A DNA stretch of 64,000 nucleotides from Streptomyces sp. cg36 (GCF_041080675.1 NZ_CP163520.1:4340001-4404000); one strand, 5' to 3'; shown: positions 52,390 to 62,394, counted from the first letter of the stretch. Notes: generated by a model not told the origin, from the letters alone. Program-made: numbers and translations.

Positions 52390-53376
52390 CTACGCCGCCC
52401 GGTGCACCGCGTACTCGTCGATCTCGCGCATCGGGGGCCGTTCCTCGGTGTCCACCGCGTACGTGCGCGGCACGAAGCCGTCCTCGCCGCGTTCGAACTG
52501 GGTCAGCGAGGGGCGGACCAAGTGGGCGCGGGAGAGCCGCAGTTGGGCCGTGCGGTAGATCGCCGCGGCCATCCGGCCGAGCGCCTGCCCGTCCTGGTGG
52601 CGGTGTTTGCGCACGCCCACGTCCACCTGGGCCAGCGCGTCCAGGCCCACCGTGTGCAGCGCGTCCACCAGCAGCCCCAGCTCCACTCCGTAACCGACGG
52701 GGAAGGGGAGCCGCTCCAGCAGCGTGCGGCGGGCCGCGTACTCGCCGCCGAGCGGCTGCACGAAGCCGGCCAGCTGCGGCCAGTGCAGATTGAGCAGCGG
52801 CCGGGCCACGAGTTCGGTGACCCGCCCGCCCTGACCGGGGGAGTCGCCGAACGGCCGGTCGTACATCGCCTTGACGAAGTCCACGTCCGGATCGGTCAGC
52901 AGCGGGCCGACGATCCCCGAGACGAAGCCGGGGTCGAAGTCCTTCAGGTCCGCGTCGATGAAGCAGACGACGTCACCCGTGGTGACCAGCAGCGACCGCC
53001 ACAGCACCTCGCCCTTGCCGGGCAGCGCGGGCAGCCGGGGCAGGATCGCGTCCCGGTGCACCACCCGGGCACCGGCCTTCTCGGCGACCTCGGCGGTGCG
53101 GTCGGTGGAGCCGGAGTCGACCACCACCAGCTCGTCCACCAGCGGCACGGCGTCGCTCATCAGCGCGCGCCGGATCGCGGCCACGATGTCACCGACCGTG
53201 GCCTCCTCGTCGAGCGCGGGCAGGACCACGCTGACCGTGGTGGCGGTACGGCGCTTGGCGGCCATGACCGCGTCCAGCGGACGGTCGGCGGCCGACCAGG
53301 AACGCCTGCTCAGCCAGCGCTCCACCTCTTCCAACACGGGCCCGGGCCTCCTCGTAGCGGTCCTGATGTGATCCAT
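52390..53376 (-). CDS. gpgS: glucosyl-3-phosphoglycerate synthase
   Basis: A 328-residue GT-A glycosyltransferase (GT81) joining glucose to 3-phosphoglycerate, the first step to glucosylglycerate, a compatible solute. VSVVLPALDEEATVGDIVAA binds the nucleotide sugar, the metal motif is CFIDADLKDFDP, and PFPVGYGVELGLLVDAL with VRKHRHQDGQALGRMA are family blocks. Next to otsA it forms an osmo/nitrogen-stress solute pair. ATG 53376; the divergent thrC leader begins 130 bases away. Confidence 0.88.
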   Translation of the reverse strand: MDHIRTATRRPGPVLEEVERWLSRRSWSAADRPLDAVMAAKRRTATTVSVVLPALDEEATVGDIVAAIRRALMSDAVPLVDELVVVDSGSTDRTAEVAEKAGARVVHRDAILPRLPALPGKGEVLWRSLLVTTGDVVCFIDADLKDFDPGFVSGIVGPLLTDPDVDFVKAMYDRPFGDSPGQGGRVTELVARPLLNLHWPQLAGFVQPLGGEYAARRTLLERLPFPVGYGVELGLLVDALHTVGLDALAQVDVGVRKHRHQDGQALGRMAAAIYRTAQLRLSRAHLVRPSLTQFERGEDGFVPRTYAVDTEERPPMREIDEYAVHRAA

Positions 53377-53505
53377 CTCGCGGTTCGGACGACTATCTCA
53401 ACCGTCCGCGCCTTCGGTTACAGTCTTGAACAACGCGGATGGCCGTCGCATGTCGGGGGTCGTCGCGCGAACAAACGCCTGGGTCCCGGACCCAGTGCCA
53501 CAGCG

Positions 53506-53629
53506 CTCATCCAGAGGGACTGAGGGAACGGCCCGTTGAAGTCCCGGCAACCCTCCTGCCGACCGCGAGGTATCGGTGGGGAAGGTGCCAATTCCGTCTC
53601 ATGGCGAAATGCGCCATGGGGAAGATGAG
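53506..53629 (+). ncRNA. SAM-I (S-box) riboswitch upstream of thrC
   Basis: All hallmarks of the S-box aptamer are visible. P1 arms are CTCATC (53506-53511) and GATGAG (53624-53629). P2 begins with the kink-turn bases CCAGAG..CTGAGGGA. GGCCCGTTGAAGTCCCGGCA and ACC form the conserved core and pseudoknot. GGTGCCAATTCC is the J/P3 core and CATGGCG/CGCCATG is P4. It ends 19 bases before the thrC ATG and its P1 3' strand abuts the ribosome site GGAG (53629-53632), so control of translation is likely. No U-run terminator follows. Confidence 0.93.
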
Positions 53630-53648
53630 GAGAAAGGGCCTCGCCATC

Positions 53649-54935
53649 ATGGCTGTGCACACCGTCAGCAACGCCACCACCACCGTGAATCTCGGTCCCG
53701 CCGTCGCGCTTTCCTGCCGGGAATGCGGCGAGCGGTTCGACCTCGGCCCGATCTTCGCCTGCGCCCTGTGTTTCGGCCCGCTCGAAGTCGCGTACGACCT
53801 TCCCACGGGTGACCCCGAGGCGCTCCGCAAGCGCATCGAAGCGGGCCCGGAGAACATCTGGCGCTATGCGCCCCTGCTGCCCGTTCCGGCCAATGTGGCT
53901 GAAAAGCCCAACCTGAATCCCGGATTCACCAAGCTCGTCAAGGCCGACAACCTCGCCCGCGAGCTGGGTGTCACCGGCGGCCTGTACGTGAAGGACGACT
54001 CCGGCAACCCGACGCACTCCTTCAAGGACCGCGTCGTCGCGATCGCCGTCGAGGCCGCCCGCGCCTTCGGCTTCACCACGCTCTCCTGCTCCTCCACCGG
54101 CAACCTCGCGGGCGCCGTCGGCGCCGCCGCCGCCCGCGCCGGCTTCCGCTCCTGCGTGTTCATCCCGCACGACCTGGAGCAGGGCAAGGTCGTCATGGCC
54201 GCGGTCTACGGCGGCGAGCTGGTCGGCATCGAGGGCAACTACGACGACGTCAACCGCTTCTGCTCGGAGCTCATCGGCGACCCGCTCGGCGAGGGCTGGG
54301 GCTTCGTCAACGTCAATCTGCGCCCGTACTACGGCGAGGGCTCCAAGACCCTGGCGTACGAGATCTGCGAGCAGCTCGGCTGGCGGCTGCCCGACCAGAT
54401 CGTCATCCCGATCGCCTCGGGCTCGCAGCTCACCAAGATCGACAAGGGTCTCCAGGAGCTCGTCAAGCTGGGTCTGGTCGAGGACAAGCCGTACAAGATC
54501 TTCGGCGCCCAGGCCGAGGGCTGCTCGCCGGTCTCCACCGCCTTCAAGGCCGGGCACGACGTGGTCCGCCCGCAGAAGCCGAACACCATCGCCAAGTCGC
54601 TGGCGATCGGGAACCCGGCGGACGGCCCGTACGTCCTGGACATCGCGCGGCGCACCGGCGGCGCGGTCGAGGACGTCGACGACGAGCAGGTCGTCGACGC
54701 GATCAAGCTGCTGGCCCGGACCGAGGGCATCTTCGCCGAGACGGCGGGCGGCGTGACCGTCGGCGTCACCCGGAAGCTCATCGAGAACGGCCTGCTCGAC
54801 CCGGCCCTGACCACCGTCGTCCTCAACACGGGCGACGGCCTCAAGACCCTCGACGCGGTGGCGCCGACCACTGGACCGACCGCGACCATCCGCCCGAGCC
54901 TGGACGCGTTCCGCGACGCCGGCCTGGCCGGCTGA
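53649..54935 (+). CDS. thrC: threonine synthase (PLP-dependent)
   Basis: A 428-residue fold-type II PLP enzyme forming threonine from O-phosphohomoserine. An N-terminal zinc-ribbon-like pair CxxC (C23/C26 and C38/C41) precedes the catalytic part; the PLP lysine is K126 in NPTHSFKDRVV; phosphate-binding and PLP loops are SSTGNLAGAVGAAAARAG and VIPIASGSQLTKI. ATG 53649 (MAVHTVSN) is chosen; the in-frame codons before it are riboswitch. It is followed after 33 bases by a CysO-like gene. SAM control of this branch-point enzyme is uncommon. Confidence 0.94.
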   Translation: MAVHTVSNATTTVNLGPAVALSCRECGERFDLGPIFACALCFGPLEVAYDLPTGDPEALRKRIEAGPENIWRYAPLLPVPANVAEKPNLNPGFTKLVKADNLARELGVTGGLYVKDDSGNPTHSFKDRVVAIAVEAARAFGFTTLSCSSTGNLAGAVGAAAARAGFRSCVFIPHDLEQGKVVMAAVYGGELVGIEGNYDDVNRFCSELIGDPLGEGWGFVNVNLRPYYGEGSKTLAYEICEQLGWRLPDQIVIPIASGSQLTKIDKGLQELVKLGLVEDKPYKIFGAQAEGCSPVSTAFKAGHDVVRPQKPNTIAKSLAIGNPADGPYVLDIARRTGGAVEDVDDEQVVDAIKLLARTEGIFAETAGGVTVGVTRKLIENGLLDPALTTVVLNTGDGLKTLDAVAPTTGPTATIRPSLDAFRDAGLAG

Positions 54936-54968
54936 CCCACCGCTCCGGAAGCACGGAAGGCAGAAGAC

Positions 54969-55244
54969 ATGAGCGTCAACGTCCGCATCCCCACCATCCT
55001 CCGTACGTACACCGGCGGCGCCGCCGAGGTCGCGGCCGAGGGGGCCACCCTCGCCGAGGTCATCGCCGACCTGGAGAAGAACCACACCGGCATCGCCGCC
55101 CGGGTCCTGGACGACCAGGGCAAGCTGCGCCGCTTCGTCAACGTGTACGTGAACGACGACGACGTCCGCTTCGAGCAGGGCCTGCAGACGGCCACGCCGG
55201 ACGGCGCCGGGGTCTCGATCATCCCGGCCGTCGCCGGCGGCTGA
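54969..55244 (+). CDS. MoaD/ThiS-family sulfur carrier, CysO-like
   Basis: A 91-residue ubiquitin-fold carrier ending in the di-glycine VAGG that is thiocarboxylated. The sequence VNVRIPTILRTYTGG, FVNVYVNDDDVRF and IIPAVAGG is very close to mycobacterial CysO, the sulfur donor for cysteine synthesis by CysM. No cysM or mec gene is adjacent. It lies 33 bases after thrC, inside the same riboswitch-controlled unit, giving that unit a sulfur-metabolism link. A role in molybdopterin or thiamin synthesis is less likely. Confidence 0.9.
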   Translation: MSVNVRIPTILRTYTGGAAEVAAEGATLAEVIADLEKNHTGIAARVLDDQGKLRRFVNVYVNDDDVRFEQGLQTATPDGAGVSIIPAVAGG

Positions 55245-55285
55245 TCCGACGCGCCCCAAGGGCCCCGGAAGATACGCTGCGTTAC

Positions 55286-55328
55286 CTGAATTGCCCCCTC
55301 CGCAAGCTAAGCGGAGGGGGCAATTCAG
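55286..55328 (+). terminator. strong intrinsic terminator after thrC-cysO
   Basis: 18-base perfect stem (55286-55303 with 55311-55328), loop AAGCTAA. Confidence 0.9.
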
Positions 55329-55679
55329 TGTGGTTGAGCGCGGTACAGTGGGGAAGTCCCCTTCGTTGTGCGTGCCGCATGCATATGAGAACGCGACGAA
55401 CCGGCGTCGAGAAGCAGTCAAAGTGTTCGAGCATATTGCGCCTTAAGTGCGCTTTGCCCGGCCCGACTTGCCCCGGAATGCTGAATTTCGCGGCATTCCG
55501 CTCTTCCCCCCTGCCCTGAATTCTCGTCCGATTGACCTGTTGCAGAGGGCAGTTGGGCAGATACATTCAGCCGCGGTCGACGCGTTCCGGCGCACACCCT
55601 CTCCTGTCGGAGGGTGGAGGTCTGACCCGGGTCCGCGAAGTGCGGCTCCGTGCAAGGGCCAGTAATAGGGGAGTTAGGC
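55329..55679 (+). promoter_or_regulatory. upstream region and leader of the cold shock gene
   Basis: 350 bases without a gene. A hairpin with arms CGGAATGC/GCATTCCG lies at 55474-55500. A candidate promoter is TTGCAG (55540-55545) and TACATT (55562-55567), 16 bases apart, which would give a 5' leader of about 105 bases before the cold shock ATG, as is common for csp genes. Confidence 0.55.
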
Positions 55680-55886
55680 ATGGCTCAGGGCACCGTCAAG
55701 TGGTTCAACGCGGAGAAGGGGTACGGCTTCATCGCGGTCGACGGTGGTGCGGATGTTTTCGTCCACTACAGCGCGATCCAGATGGACGGCTACCGCACCC
55801 TTGAAGAAGGTCAGCGAGTCGAGTTCGAGATCTCGCAGGGCCAGAAGGGTCCGCAGGCGGACATGGTCAAGCTCGCCGCAAGCTGA
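55680..55886 (+). CDS. cold shock protein (CspA/ScoF family)
   Basis: A 68-residue OB-fold nucleic-acid chaperone. RNP1 is [10 protein letters not shown] and RNP2 is DVFVHYSAI, with the leading [11 protein letters not shown]. It binds single-stranded RNA/DNA and acts as transcription antiterminator or translation helper. ATG 55680 with AGGGGAG upstream; an in-frame codon at 55650 would add ten residues not seen in the family. Followed by a strong terminator. Confidence 0.96.
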   Translation: MAQGTVKWFNAEKGYGFIAVDGGADVFVHYSAIQMDGYRTLEEGQRVEFEISQGQKGPQADMVKLAAS

Positions 55887-55918
55887 TCTCGGCGCGATCG
55901 ACCACCGACGCACTCACG

Positions 55919-55963
55919 CACGTGGGGCCCGCATCCTCTGTAAATGGATGCGGGCCCCACGTG
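55919..55963 (+). terminator. intrinsic terminator after the cold shock gene
   Basis: 18-base perfect stem (55919-55936 with 55946-55963), loop TCTGTAAAT. Confidence 0.9.
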
Positions 55964-56029
55964 TGTGTCCGGACCCCCGCCGACGGCCCCGCCGGGGCGT
56001 CCGGGACCCGGCCGGGTCGGTGGGACGGC

Positions 56030-56092
56030 CTTGCACTCTCCTGGGTCGAGTGCTAATCATTGGGCTTAGCACTCTCCGAGTGAGAGTGACAG
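56030..56092 (+). promoter_or_regulatory. two CIRCE (HrcA) elements upstream of groEL2
   Basis: Consensus TTAGCACTC-N9-GAGTGCTAA. Copy 1 (56030-56056) has a degenerate left arm (CTTGCACTC) and a perfect right arm GAGTGCTAA. Copy 2 (56066-56092) has a perfect left arm TTAGCACTC and a degenerate right arm (GAGTGACAG). Both have the exact 9-base spacing. HrcA repression of groEL2 is expected. Confidence 0.85.
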
Positions 56093-56112
56093 AACTTGGA
56101 TCGGGTCGGTGA

Positions 56113-57840
<1,728 letters not shown>

Positions 57841-57869
57841 GCCACGGCTCAGCGGTTCCAGGCTGTACG

Positions 57870-57908
57870 CCGAGGGCGGCACCCCCTGCACGGGGGTGCC
57901 GCCCTCGG
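57870..57908. terminator. bidirectional terminator after groEL2
   Basis: 17-base perfect stem (57870-57886 with 57892-57908), loop TGCAC, between groEL2 and the convergent protease gene. Confidence 0.88.
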
Positions 57909-57931
57909 GCGTTTCCGCCCGGCCCCGGCGG

Positions 57932-58717
57932 CTACTTGAGGCCGATCTCCGGGCCCACGGTGGCGACGTTGGTGAAGACCGAGACCGGGAACTCGGCGTT
58001 GCAGAACTTGTTGCCCGCCGAGACGATGCCGACGATCACGTCGCCCGCGACCAGCGGGCCGCCGGAGTCGCCCGAGCAGACGCTGTCGGTCCGGCCCTTG
58101 GTGGAGGTGCCGCACAGCTTCAGGGTGGGGTCGTCGGTCGCCATGAACGGGTCGCACGCGGCGGGCGCGGAGAGCGTCAGCGTGGCCTTCTTGAGCTTCT
58201 GGCCCAGGGTGTCGGTGGCGGTCAGGCCCCAGCCGTAGACGGTGGCGGTGCGGCCGTTCGCGTACAGCGCCGCGTCCTTCTTGGTCGCCACCCGCAGCGT
58301 CTTGTACGGGAGAGGCTTGTCGAGCGTGATGACGGCGGCGTCGTGCTCCAGGCTCCAGTTGTACTTGGGCGCCACCTTGGCCGACTTCACGTGCCGCACC
58401 TGCCCGGCCTTCGACTTCAGATCGGTGCGCCCGCCGATGACCAGGAGGCCCTTGGGGTCGGGCGAGTTCTTGACGCAGTGACCGGCCGTCAGCACCTTGT
58501 CCGGGGCGATGAGCGCGCCGCCGCACCACTGCGAGCCGTCCGGGTTCTCCAGGACGACCATGAACGGCGCGGCCTGCGTGGTGCTGCCCGAGCCGCCGTA
58601 CACGGCGCTGGCGGGGGTGGCGGCGACGGCCACGAGGGCGGCGGCGGTGGTGACCAGACCACCCGCGAACAGGCGGCGGCGGGTGGTCTTGGAGCGCGTG
58701 GGCAGGGTCGTGGACAT
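57932..58717 (-). CDS. secreted trypsin-like serine protease (family S1)
   Basis: A 261-residue exported protease. The N-terminus has a Tat-like TTRRRLFAGGLVTTAAALVA signal ending ASA-V. The chymotrypsin-fold catalytic triad is complete: H80 in LTAGHC, D126 in EHDAAVI and S218 in CSGDSGGP. Cys pairs C65-C81, C188/C202 and C214/C238 could form the usual disulfides. There is almost no propeptide. It degrades extracellular proteins; the specificity pocket was not deduced. The 180-base upstream gap holds the GACCTGCGAAAACG motif. Confidence 0.92.
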   Translation of the reverse strand: MSTTLPTRSKTTRRRLFAGGLVTTAAALVAVAATPASAVYGGSGSTTQAAPFMVVLENPDGSQWCGGALIAPDKVLTAGHCVKNSPDPKGLLVIGGRTDLKSKAGQVRHVKSAKVAPKYNWSLEHDAAVITLDKPLPYKTLRVATKKDAALYANGRTATVYGWGLTATDTLGQKLKKATLTLSAPAACDPFMATDDPTLKLCGTSTKGRTDSVCSGDSGGPLVAGDVIVGIVSAGNKFCNAEFPVSVFTNVATVGPEIGLK

Positions 58718-58897
58718 GGCTGTTCCCCGTGTTCTGGTGGGAGGTGGTGGGGGCCGGAGCGGCCGGTGCCCTCACTGTGCCGCCCGGCCCGGCCCGGCCG
58801 CCAGGGGCTCCGGATGATCAGGGACGCCGGAACGTTTCCACCCCTTTGACCTGCGAAAACGTCCAACCCTGGAACGCCGGGGTGGGACGGCAGCGGC

Positions 58898-59647
58898 CTA
58901 GTGGGAGGCCGCGTCGCAGCGGCCTTCCGAGACGTTGACGAAGAGGTGCACGTACGAGGAGCGGTATCCGGGGGGTGCGCCCGGCGGGGGCGCAGAGTCC
59001 ACCGGGACCTTCGAGATCCGCAGACAGAACGCGGCGTCGGTGCCCGGCCCGGTCACGGTGTAGTCGTCGGCGTCGGGACCGCCCGCGCGGGAGACCAGGG
59101 CGCCGGGCCCCTCGCCGGTGTCGTCGATGGCCTTGTCGATGTACATCTCCAGCCCCAGGAACCGGTCGTAGACGACCGGCTCCTCCTGGAGCGCCTCCGC
59201 GGCTTGGCGCACCGCGCTGCGCAGCTCGCCCGAGCTCCAGTTGGAGCTGTCGTGGAGCCACCAGAAGCCGATGACCACGGCGGCCAGCGAAACGAAGATC
59301 ATGGTGAGCCCGGCCGGGTTGCGCGGGTTGTAGGCCCGCCCCCCGCCCAGGCCCTTGCCCCAGCCGACCCGGATGAAGACGGGCTCCTCGCGGGGGTGGT
59401 CGCCGGGGTGGCCGGCGCGTCTGGCGGCGGGCCGGTCGGCGGGCTGGCCGACGGGTCGGTCACCGGGTTGGTCGTCGCCGGGTTGGCCACCGGGCCGGCC
59501 GGAGGGCCGGTCGCCCGGCTGTTCGGCGGCGCGGGCGGCAGATCGGTCGCCGGGCCGGTCGGCGGGCTGGCCGGCGGGTCGGTCGCCGGGGCTGTCGGCA
59601 GGTCGGTCGGCGGGGTGGCGGTCAGCTGGTGGGTCCGACTCGGTCAT
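58898..59647 (-). CDS. hypothetical single-pass membrane protein with Pro/Asp-rich repeats
   Basis: A 249-residue protein I do not recognise. Residues 1-85 are low complexity, built of repeated DRPAGQPADRP and GDRP-like pieces. One membrane helix (about 113-132, GLTMIFVSLAAVVIGFWWLH) precedes an extracytoplasmic alpha/beta domain of about 115 residues (ELRSAVRQAAEALQEEPVVY, VTGPGTDAAFCLRISKV, SYVHLFVNVSEGRC). ATG 59647 with TACGAT 7 bases upstream, leaderless type. Confidence 0.72.
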   Translation of the reverse strand: MTESDPPADRHPADRPADSPGDRPAGQPADRPGDRSAARAAEQPGDRPSGRPGGQPGDDQPGDRPVGQPADRPAARRAGHPGDHPREEPVFIRVGWGKGLGGGRAYNPRNPAGLTMIFVSLAAVVIGFWWLHDSSNWSSGELRSAVRQAAEALQEEPVVYDRFLGLEMYIDKAIDDTGEGPGALVSRAGGPDADDYTVTGPGTDAAFCLRISKVPVDSAPPPGAPPGYRSSYVHLFVNVSEGRCDAASH

Positions 59648-59741
59648 GACAAGGATCGTAGGACCGGCCGGGGCGCGCGGATCTTGTCCGTACGCTTCTG
59701 TGACAGCCCTGTGGCGGGCCGCGCCCCGGACCGGTCGCGGA

Positions 59742-60704
59742 TCAGCCGCCGGACCCCGGCCGCTCCCCGCCGGGCTTTTCGGCGGCCCGCTCCAGCGCCG
59801 CCCGCAGCCGGCCGTCCGACTCGGCGAGGAGCCGGGCCGCGGTGGCCGCGTCGACCTCGCCCAGGATCGTCAGGATCGCGTCCTTCACCTCGCCGCCGGT
59901 GGCCGCGAGGGCCGCCTCGATCGCGGGCTCGTCGGCGCCGGTGGCCAGCGCCACGATGTGCCGGGAGCGGGCGCGCAGCTTCTCGTTGGAGGCGCGCACG
60001 TCCACCATCAGGTTCCCGTACGTCTTGCCGAGCCGGATCATCGTGATCGTCGAGATCATGTTGAGGACGAGCTTCTGCGCGGTGCCGGACTTCAGCCGGG
60101 TCGAGCCGGTCAGCAGCTCGGGCCCCACCACCACCTCGATGCCGTGCTCGGCGGCGGCGGCGAGCGCCGAACCGGCGTTGCAGGAGAGCCCCACGGTCAG
60201 CGCCCCCCGCGCGCGGGCGTGCTCGACCGCGCCGACCGCGTACGGGGTGCGGCCCGAGGCCGAGACGCCGACGACGGTGTCCAGCTCGGTCAGCCCCAGC
60301 GCGTCCAGATCGGCCGCCGCCAGCTCCCGGGAGTCCTCGGCGCCCTCGACGGCCGAGGCGATCGCGGCCGGGCCGCCCGCGATCAGCCCGACGACCTGGG
60401 CGGGGTCGGTGTTGAAGGTGGGCGGGCACTCGCTGGCGTCCAGCACGCCGAGCCGCCCGGCGGTGCCCGCGCCCGCGTAGACGAGCCGGCCGCCGCGGGC
60501 CATCCGCTCGGCGGTGGCGTCGATGGCGGCGGCGATCTGCGGAAGGCGGTCGGCGACGGCGGCGGGTACCGTGGCGTCCTCGCCGTTCATGATCCGGGCG
60601 ATCTCGGCGGTCGGCAGCCGGTCGATCCCGGCGAGCTCGGGCCGGAACGCCTCGGTGGTCAACGCGGCCAGCTGGGCGCGGAGTTCCCCGTACGTGGAAG
60701 TCAT
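59742..60704 (-). CDS. murQ: N-acetylmuramic acid 6-phosphate etherase
   Basis: A 320-residue SIS-domain enzyme that cleaves D-lactate from MurNAc-6-phosphate giving GlcNAc-6-phosphate, in peptidoglycan recycling. RLVYAGAGTAGRLGVLDASE, with the catalytic Glu in ASECPPTF, and VVGVSASGRTPYAVGAV form the sugar-phosphate site. The tail SGTAQKLVLNMISTITMIRLGKTYGNLMVDV is MurQ-specific. The product feeds NagA, encoded 13 kb away. Preceded by murR on the same strand, 41 bases apart. Confidence 0.95.
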   Translation of the reverse strand: MTSTYGELRAQLAALTTEAFRPELAGIDRLPTAEIARIMNGEDATVPAAVADRLPQIAAAIDATAERMARGGRLVYAGAGTAGRLGVLDASECPPTFNTDPAQVVGLIAGGPAAIASAVEGAEDSRELAAADLDALGLTELDTVVGVSASGRTPYAVGAVEHARARGALTVGLSCNAGSALAAAAEHGIEVVVGPELLTGSTRLKSGTAQKLVLNMISTITMIRLGKTYGNLMVDVRASNEKLRARSRHIVALATGADEPAIEAALAATGGEVKDAILTILGEVDAATAARLLAESDGRLRAALERAAEKPGGERPGSGG

Positions 60705-60745
60705 GGGAGCGCTGCTCTTTCCGTACGTGTGCGAGGCACCCGGGG

Positions 60746-61666
60746 TCAGCGGGTGCGCGGGCTGTGGCGGTGGGCGAGGGCCTCGTAGGAGGCGGCGAGC
60801 GCGGGGGCGGCCGTCTCGTACGTGCGCTGGGCGATGCCGATGAAGAGGCAGTCCACGACGAGGAGCTGACTGGTCCGGGACGACATCGCGGCCGGGCGCA
60901 GCTCGCTCTCGCGGGCGGTCGACGTGGTCAGTACGTGGTCGGCGTACTGGGAGACGGGGCCGTCGGGGCGGCCGGTGATGGCGATGGTGGTGGCGCCCCG
61001 GTCGAAGGCCACCCGCAGCGGCTCGATGACGTCGCCGGTGGAGCCGGAGTGGGTGATGGCGACGGCCGCGTCCCCGGCCCGCAGCTGCACCGCGTTGGTG
61101 ACGGCGAGGTGCGGATCGGTGTGGGCGTGCGCGATCAGCCCGATCCGCAGCAGCTTCTGGGCGAGGTCCTGGCCCACCAGCGAGGAGGCCCCGACGCCGT
61201 AGATGTCGATGCGGCGGGCCTGGGCGAGGGTGGCGACGGCGGCGCCGAGCTGGACGGTGTCCAGGGCGGCGGCGGTGTCGGCGAGCGTCTGCTGCTCGTC
61301 GTGGGCGAGCTTGGCGACGACGTCCGCGATCGGGTCGTCCACCGCTATGTCGGCGGTGACGGCCGGGGCGCGCCCGGACTGCTGCTGGGCGGCGAGCCCG
61401 GCGAGCGCCAGGCGCAGATCGCGGTAGCCGGGGTAGCCGAGCAGCCGGGCGGTGCGGACCACGGTGGCCTCGCTGGTGCCGGTGCGCTCGGCGAGGCCCG
61501 TGACGGTGAGGGCGGCGCACCCGGCCGGGTCCTGGGCGACGGCCTCGGCGACGCGCTGCATGGAACGGGTCATGGAGGGCGCCAGGGTGCGCACCTTGGC
61601 CGCGAGCGCGGCGGGCGGGGGCGGCGCCTCGCGGCCGGTGAAGGTTTCCTTCACGTCATGGTTCAC
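60746..61666 (-). CDS. MurR/RpiR family transcription regulator
   Basis: A 306-residue regulator: an N-terminal RpiR helix-turn-helix (SMQRVAEAVAQDPAGCAALT and GTSEATVVRTARLLGYPGYR) and a C-terminal SIS domain (IDIYGVGASSLVGQDLAQKL, ITHSGSTGDVIEPLRVA) that would sense a sugar phosphate such as MurNAc-6-phosphate. It sits upstream of murQ and probably controls it. GTG 61666 is supported by TATCTT 6 bases upstream with no ribosome site; GTG 61654 is the alternative. A palindrome overlaps this -10. Confidence 0.9.
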   Translation of the reverse strand: MNHDVKETFTGREAPPPPAALAAKVRTLAPSMTRSMQRVAEAVAQDPAGCAALTVTGLAERTGTSEATVVRTARLLGYPGYRDLRLALAGLAAQQQSGRAPAVTADIAVDDPIADVVAKLAHDEQQTLADTAAALDTVQLGAAVATLAQARRIDIYGVGASSLVGQDLAQKLLRIGLIAHAHTDPHLAVTNAVQLRAGDAAVAITHSGSTGDVIEPLRVAFDRGATTIAITGRPDGPVSQYADHVLTTSTARESELRPAAMSSRTSQLLVVDCLFIGIAQRTYETAAPALAASYEALAHRHSPRTR

Positions 61667-61670
61667 CCTT

Positions 61671-61683
61671 GAAAGATATTTTC
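61671..61683 (-). promoter_or_regulatory. candidate MurR/RpiR operator
   Basis: GAAA-N5-TTTC palindrome (GAAAGATATTTTC) overlapping the proposed -10 (TATCTT on the minus strand) of murR-murQ. It is of the AT-rich kind bound by RpiR-family regulators. Confidence 0.45.
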
Positions 61684-61752
61684 GCAGGTGGGGCGGGGTC
61701 AACCCTCCGGGAGCGGGCGGGCGCGCGGGGCCACAGGGGTGACAATGGCTGC

Positions 61753-62124
61753 ATGGACGACGTCGACCCCCTGGAGCAGTCCCTGCACGCGGCCCGCGCA
61801 CTGGTGCTGGCGGACCTGGCCGCGCGCGAGGTGGCCTGGGCCGACGTGGTCTCGCTGGTCGAGGACGCGGTGACGCACCGCCGCTGGTGGGTGGAGCAGT
61901 GGCCGGACGGCGCGGCGTACGTGGCGGGGCTGGTCGCCCAGGACGTGCAGGACGCGCTCCTGGAGAAGTACGGCCGCTGGCCGATCTGCCCGGTGTGCGA
62001 CGCCGGTGACCCGCACGCGCTGGACGTGGAGCCCGAGCTCGGCCCCGACCCGCACTGGGTGTGCGGCAAGGCGGGCGTGACGGTGGCCCCGGTCGGCGGC
62101 CTCGGCGCGGGCCCGGCCGCATGA
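61753..62124 (+). CDS. hypothetical protein with C-terminal zinc-ribbon-like cysteines
   Basis: A 123-residue protein. The N-terminal half is helical (MDDVDPLEQSLHAARALVLA). The C-terminal part has WPICPVCDAGDPHALDVEPE and PHWVCGKAG, giving CxxC, a histidine and a further C that could bind zinc. Family not recognised. ATG 61753: GACAAT lies 6 bases upstream. The stop overlaps the next ATG (ATGA), so it is coupled to the DUF4031 gene. Confidence 0.75.
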   Translation: MDDVDPLEQSLHAARALVLADLAAREVAWADVVSLVEDAVTHRRWWVEQWPDGAAYVAGLVAQDVQDALLEKYGRWPICPVCDAGDPHALDVEPELGPDPHWVCGKAGVTVAPVGGLGAGPAA

Positions 62125-62390
62125 CGGTCTACATCGACCCCCCGACCTGGCCGGGCCACGGCCGCATGTGGTCGCACCTGGTCAGCGACGTCTCGTACGA
62201 GGAACTGCACACGTTCGCCGCGGCCATCGGCTGCCCGCCGCGCGCCTTCGAACGCGACCACTACGACGTCCCCGAGGCGCGCTACGCGGACGCGGTGCGG
62301 GCCGGGGCGGTGGAGATCGGCTCCAAGGAACTGGTGCGCCGCCTGACGACCGCGGGCCTGCGCCGGCCGAAGGGGCGGCCGGCGCGGTAA
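62121..62390 (+). CDS. DUF4031 domain-containing protein
   Basis: An 89-residue small protein, MTVYIDPPTWPGHGRMWSHL, with the conserved FERDHYDVPEARYADAVRAG block of the DUF4031 family. Function unknown. ATG overlaps the preceding stop by 4 bases. Convergent with the HD-domain gene, whose stop is 4 bases away. Confidence 0.85.
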   Translation: MTVYIDPPTWPGHGRMWSHLVSDVSYEELHTFAAAIGCPPRAFERDHYDVPEARYADAVRAGAVEIGSKELVRRLTTAGLRRPKGRPAR

Positions 62391-62394
62391 CGGC

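Noticed and set aside
59400..59640. DNA repeat array in the first part of the 58898-59647 gene
   Set aside because: The periodicity follows from the low-complexity Pro/Asp-rich N-terminus; there is no exact tandem DNA unit.
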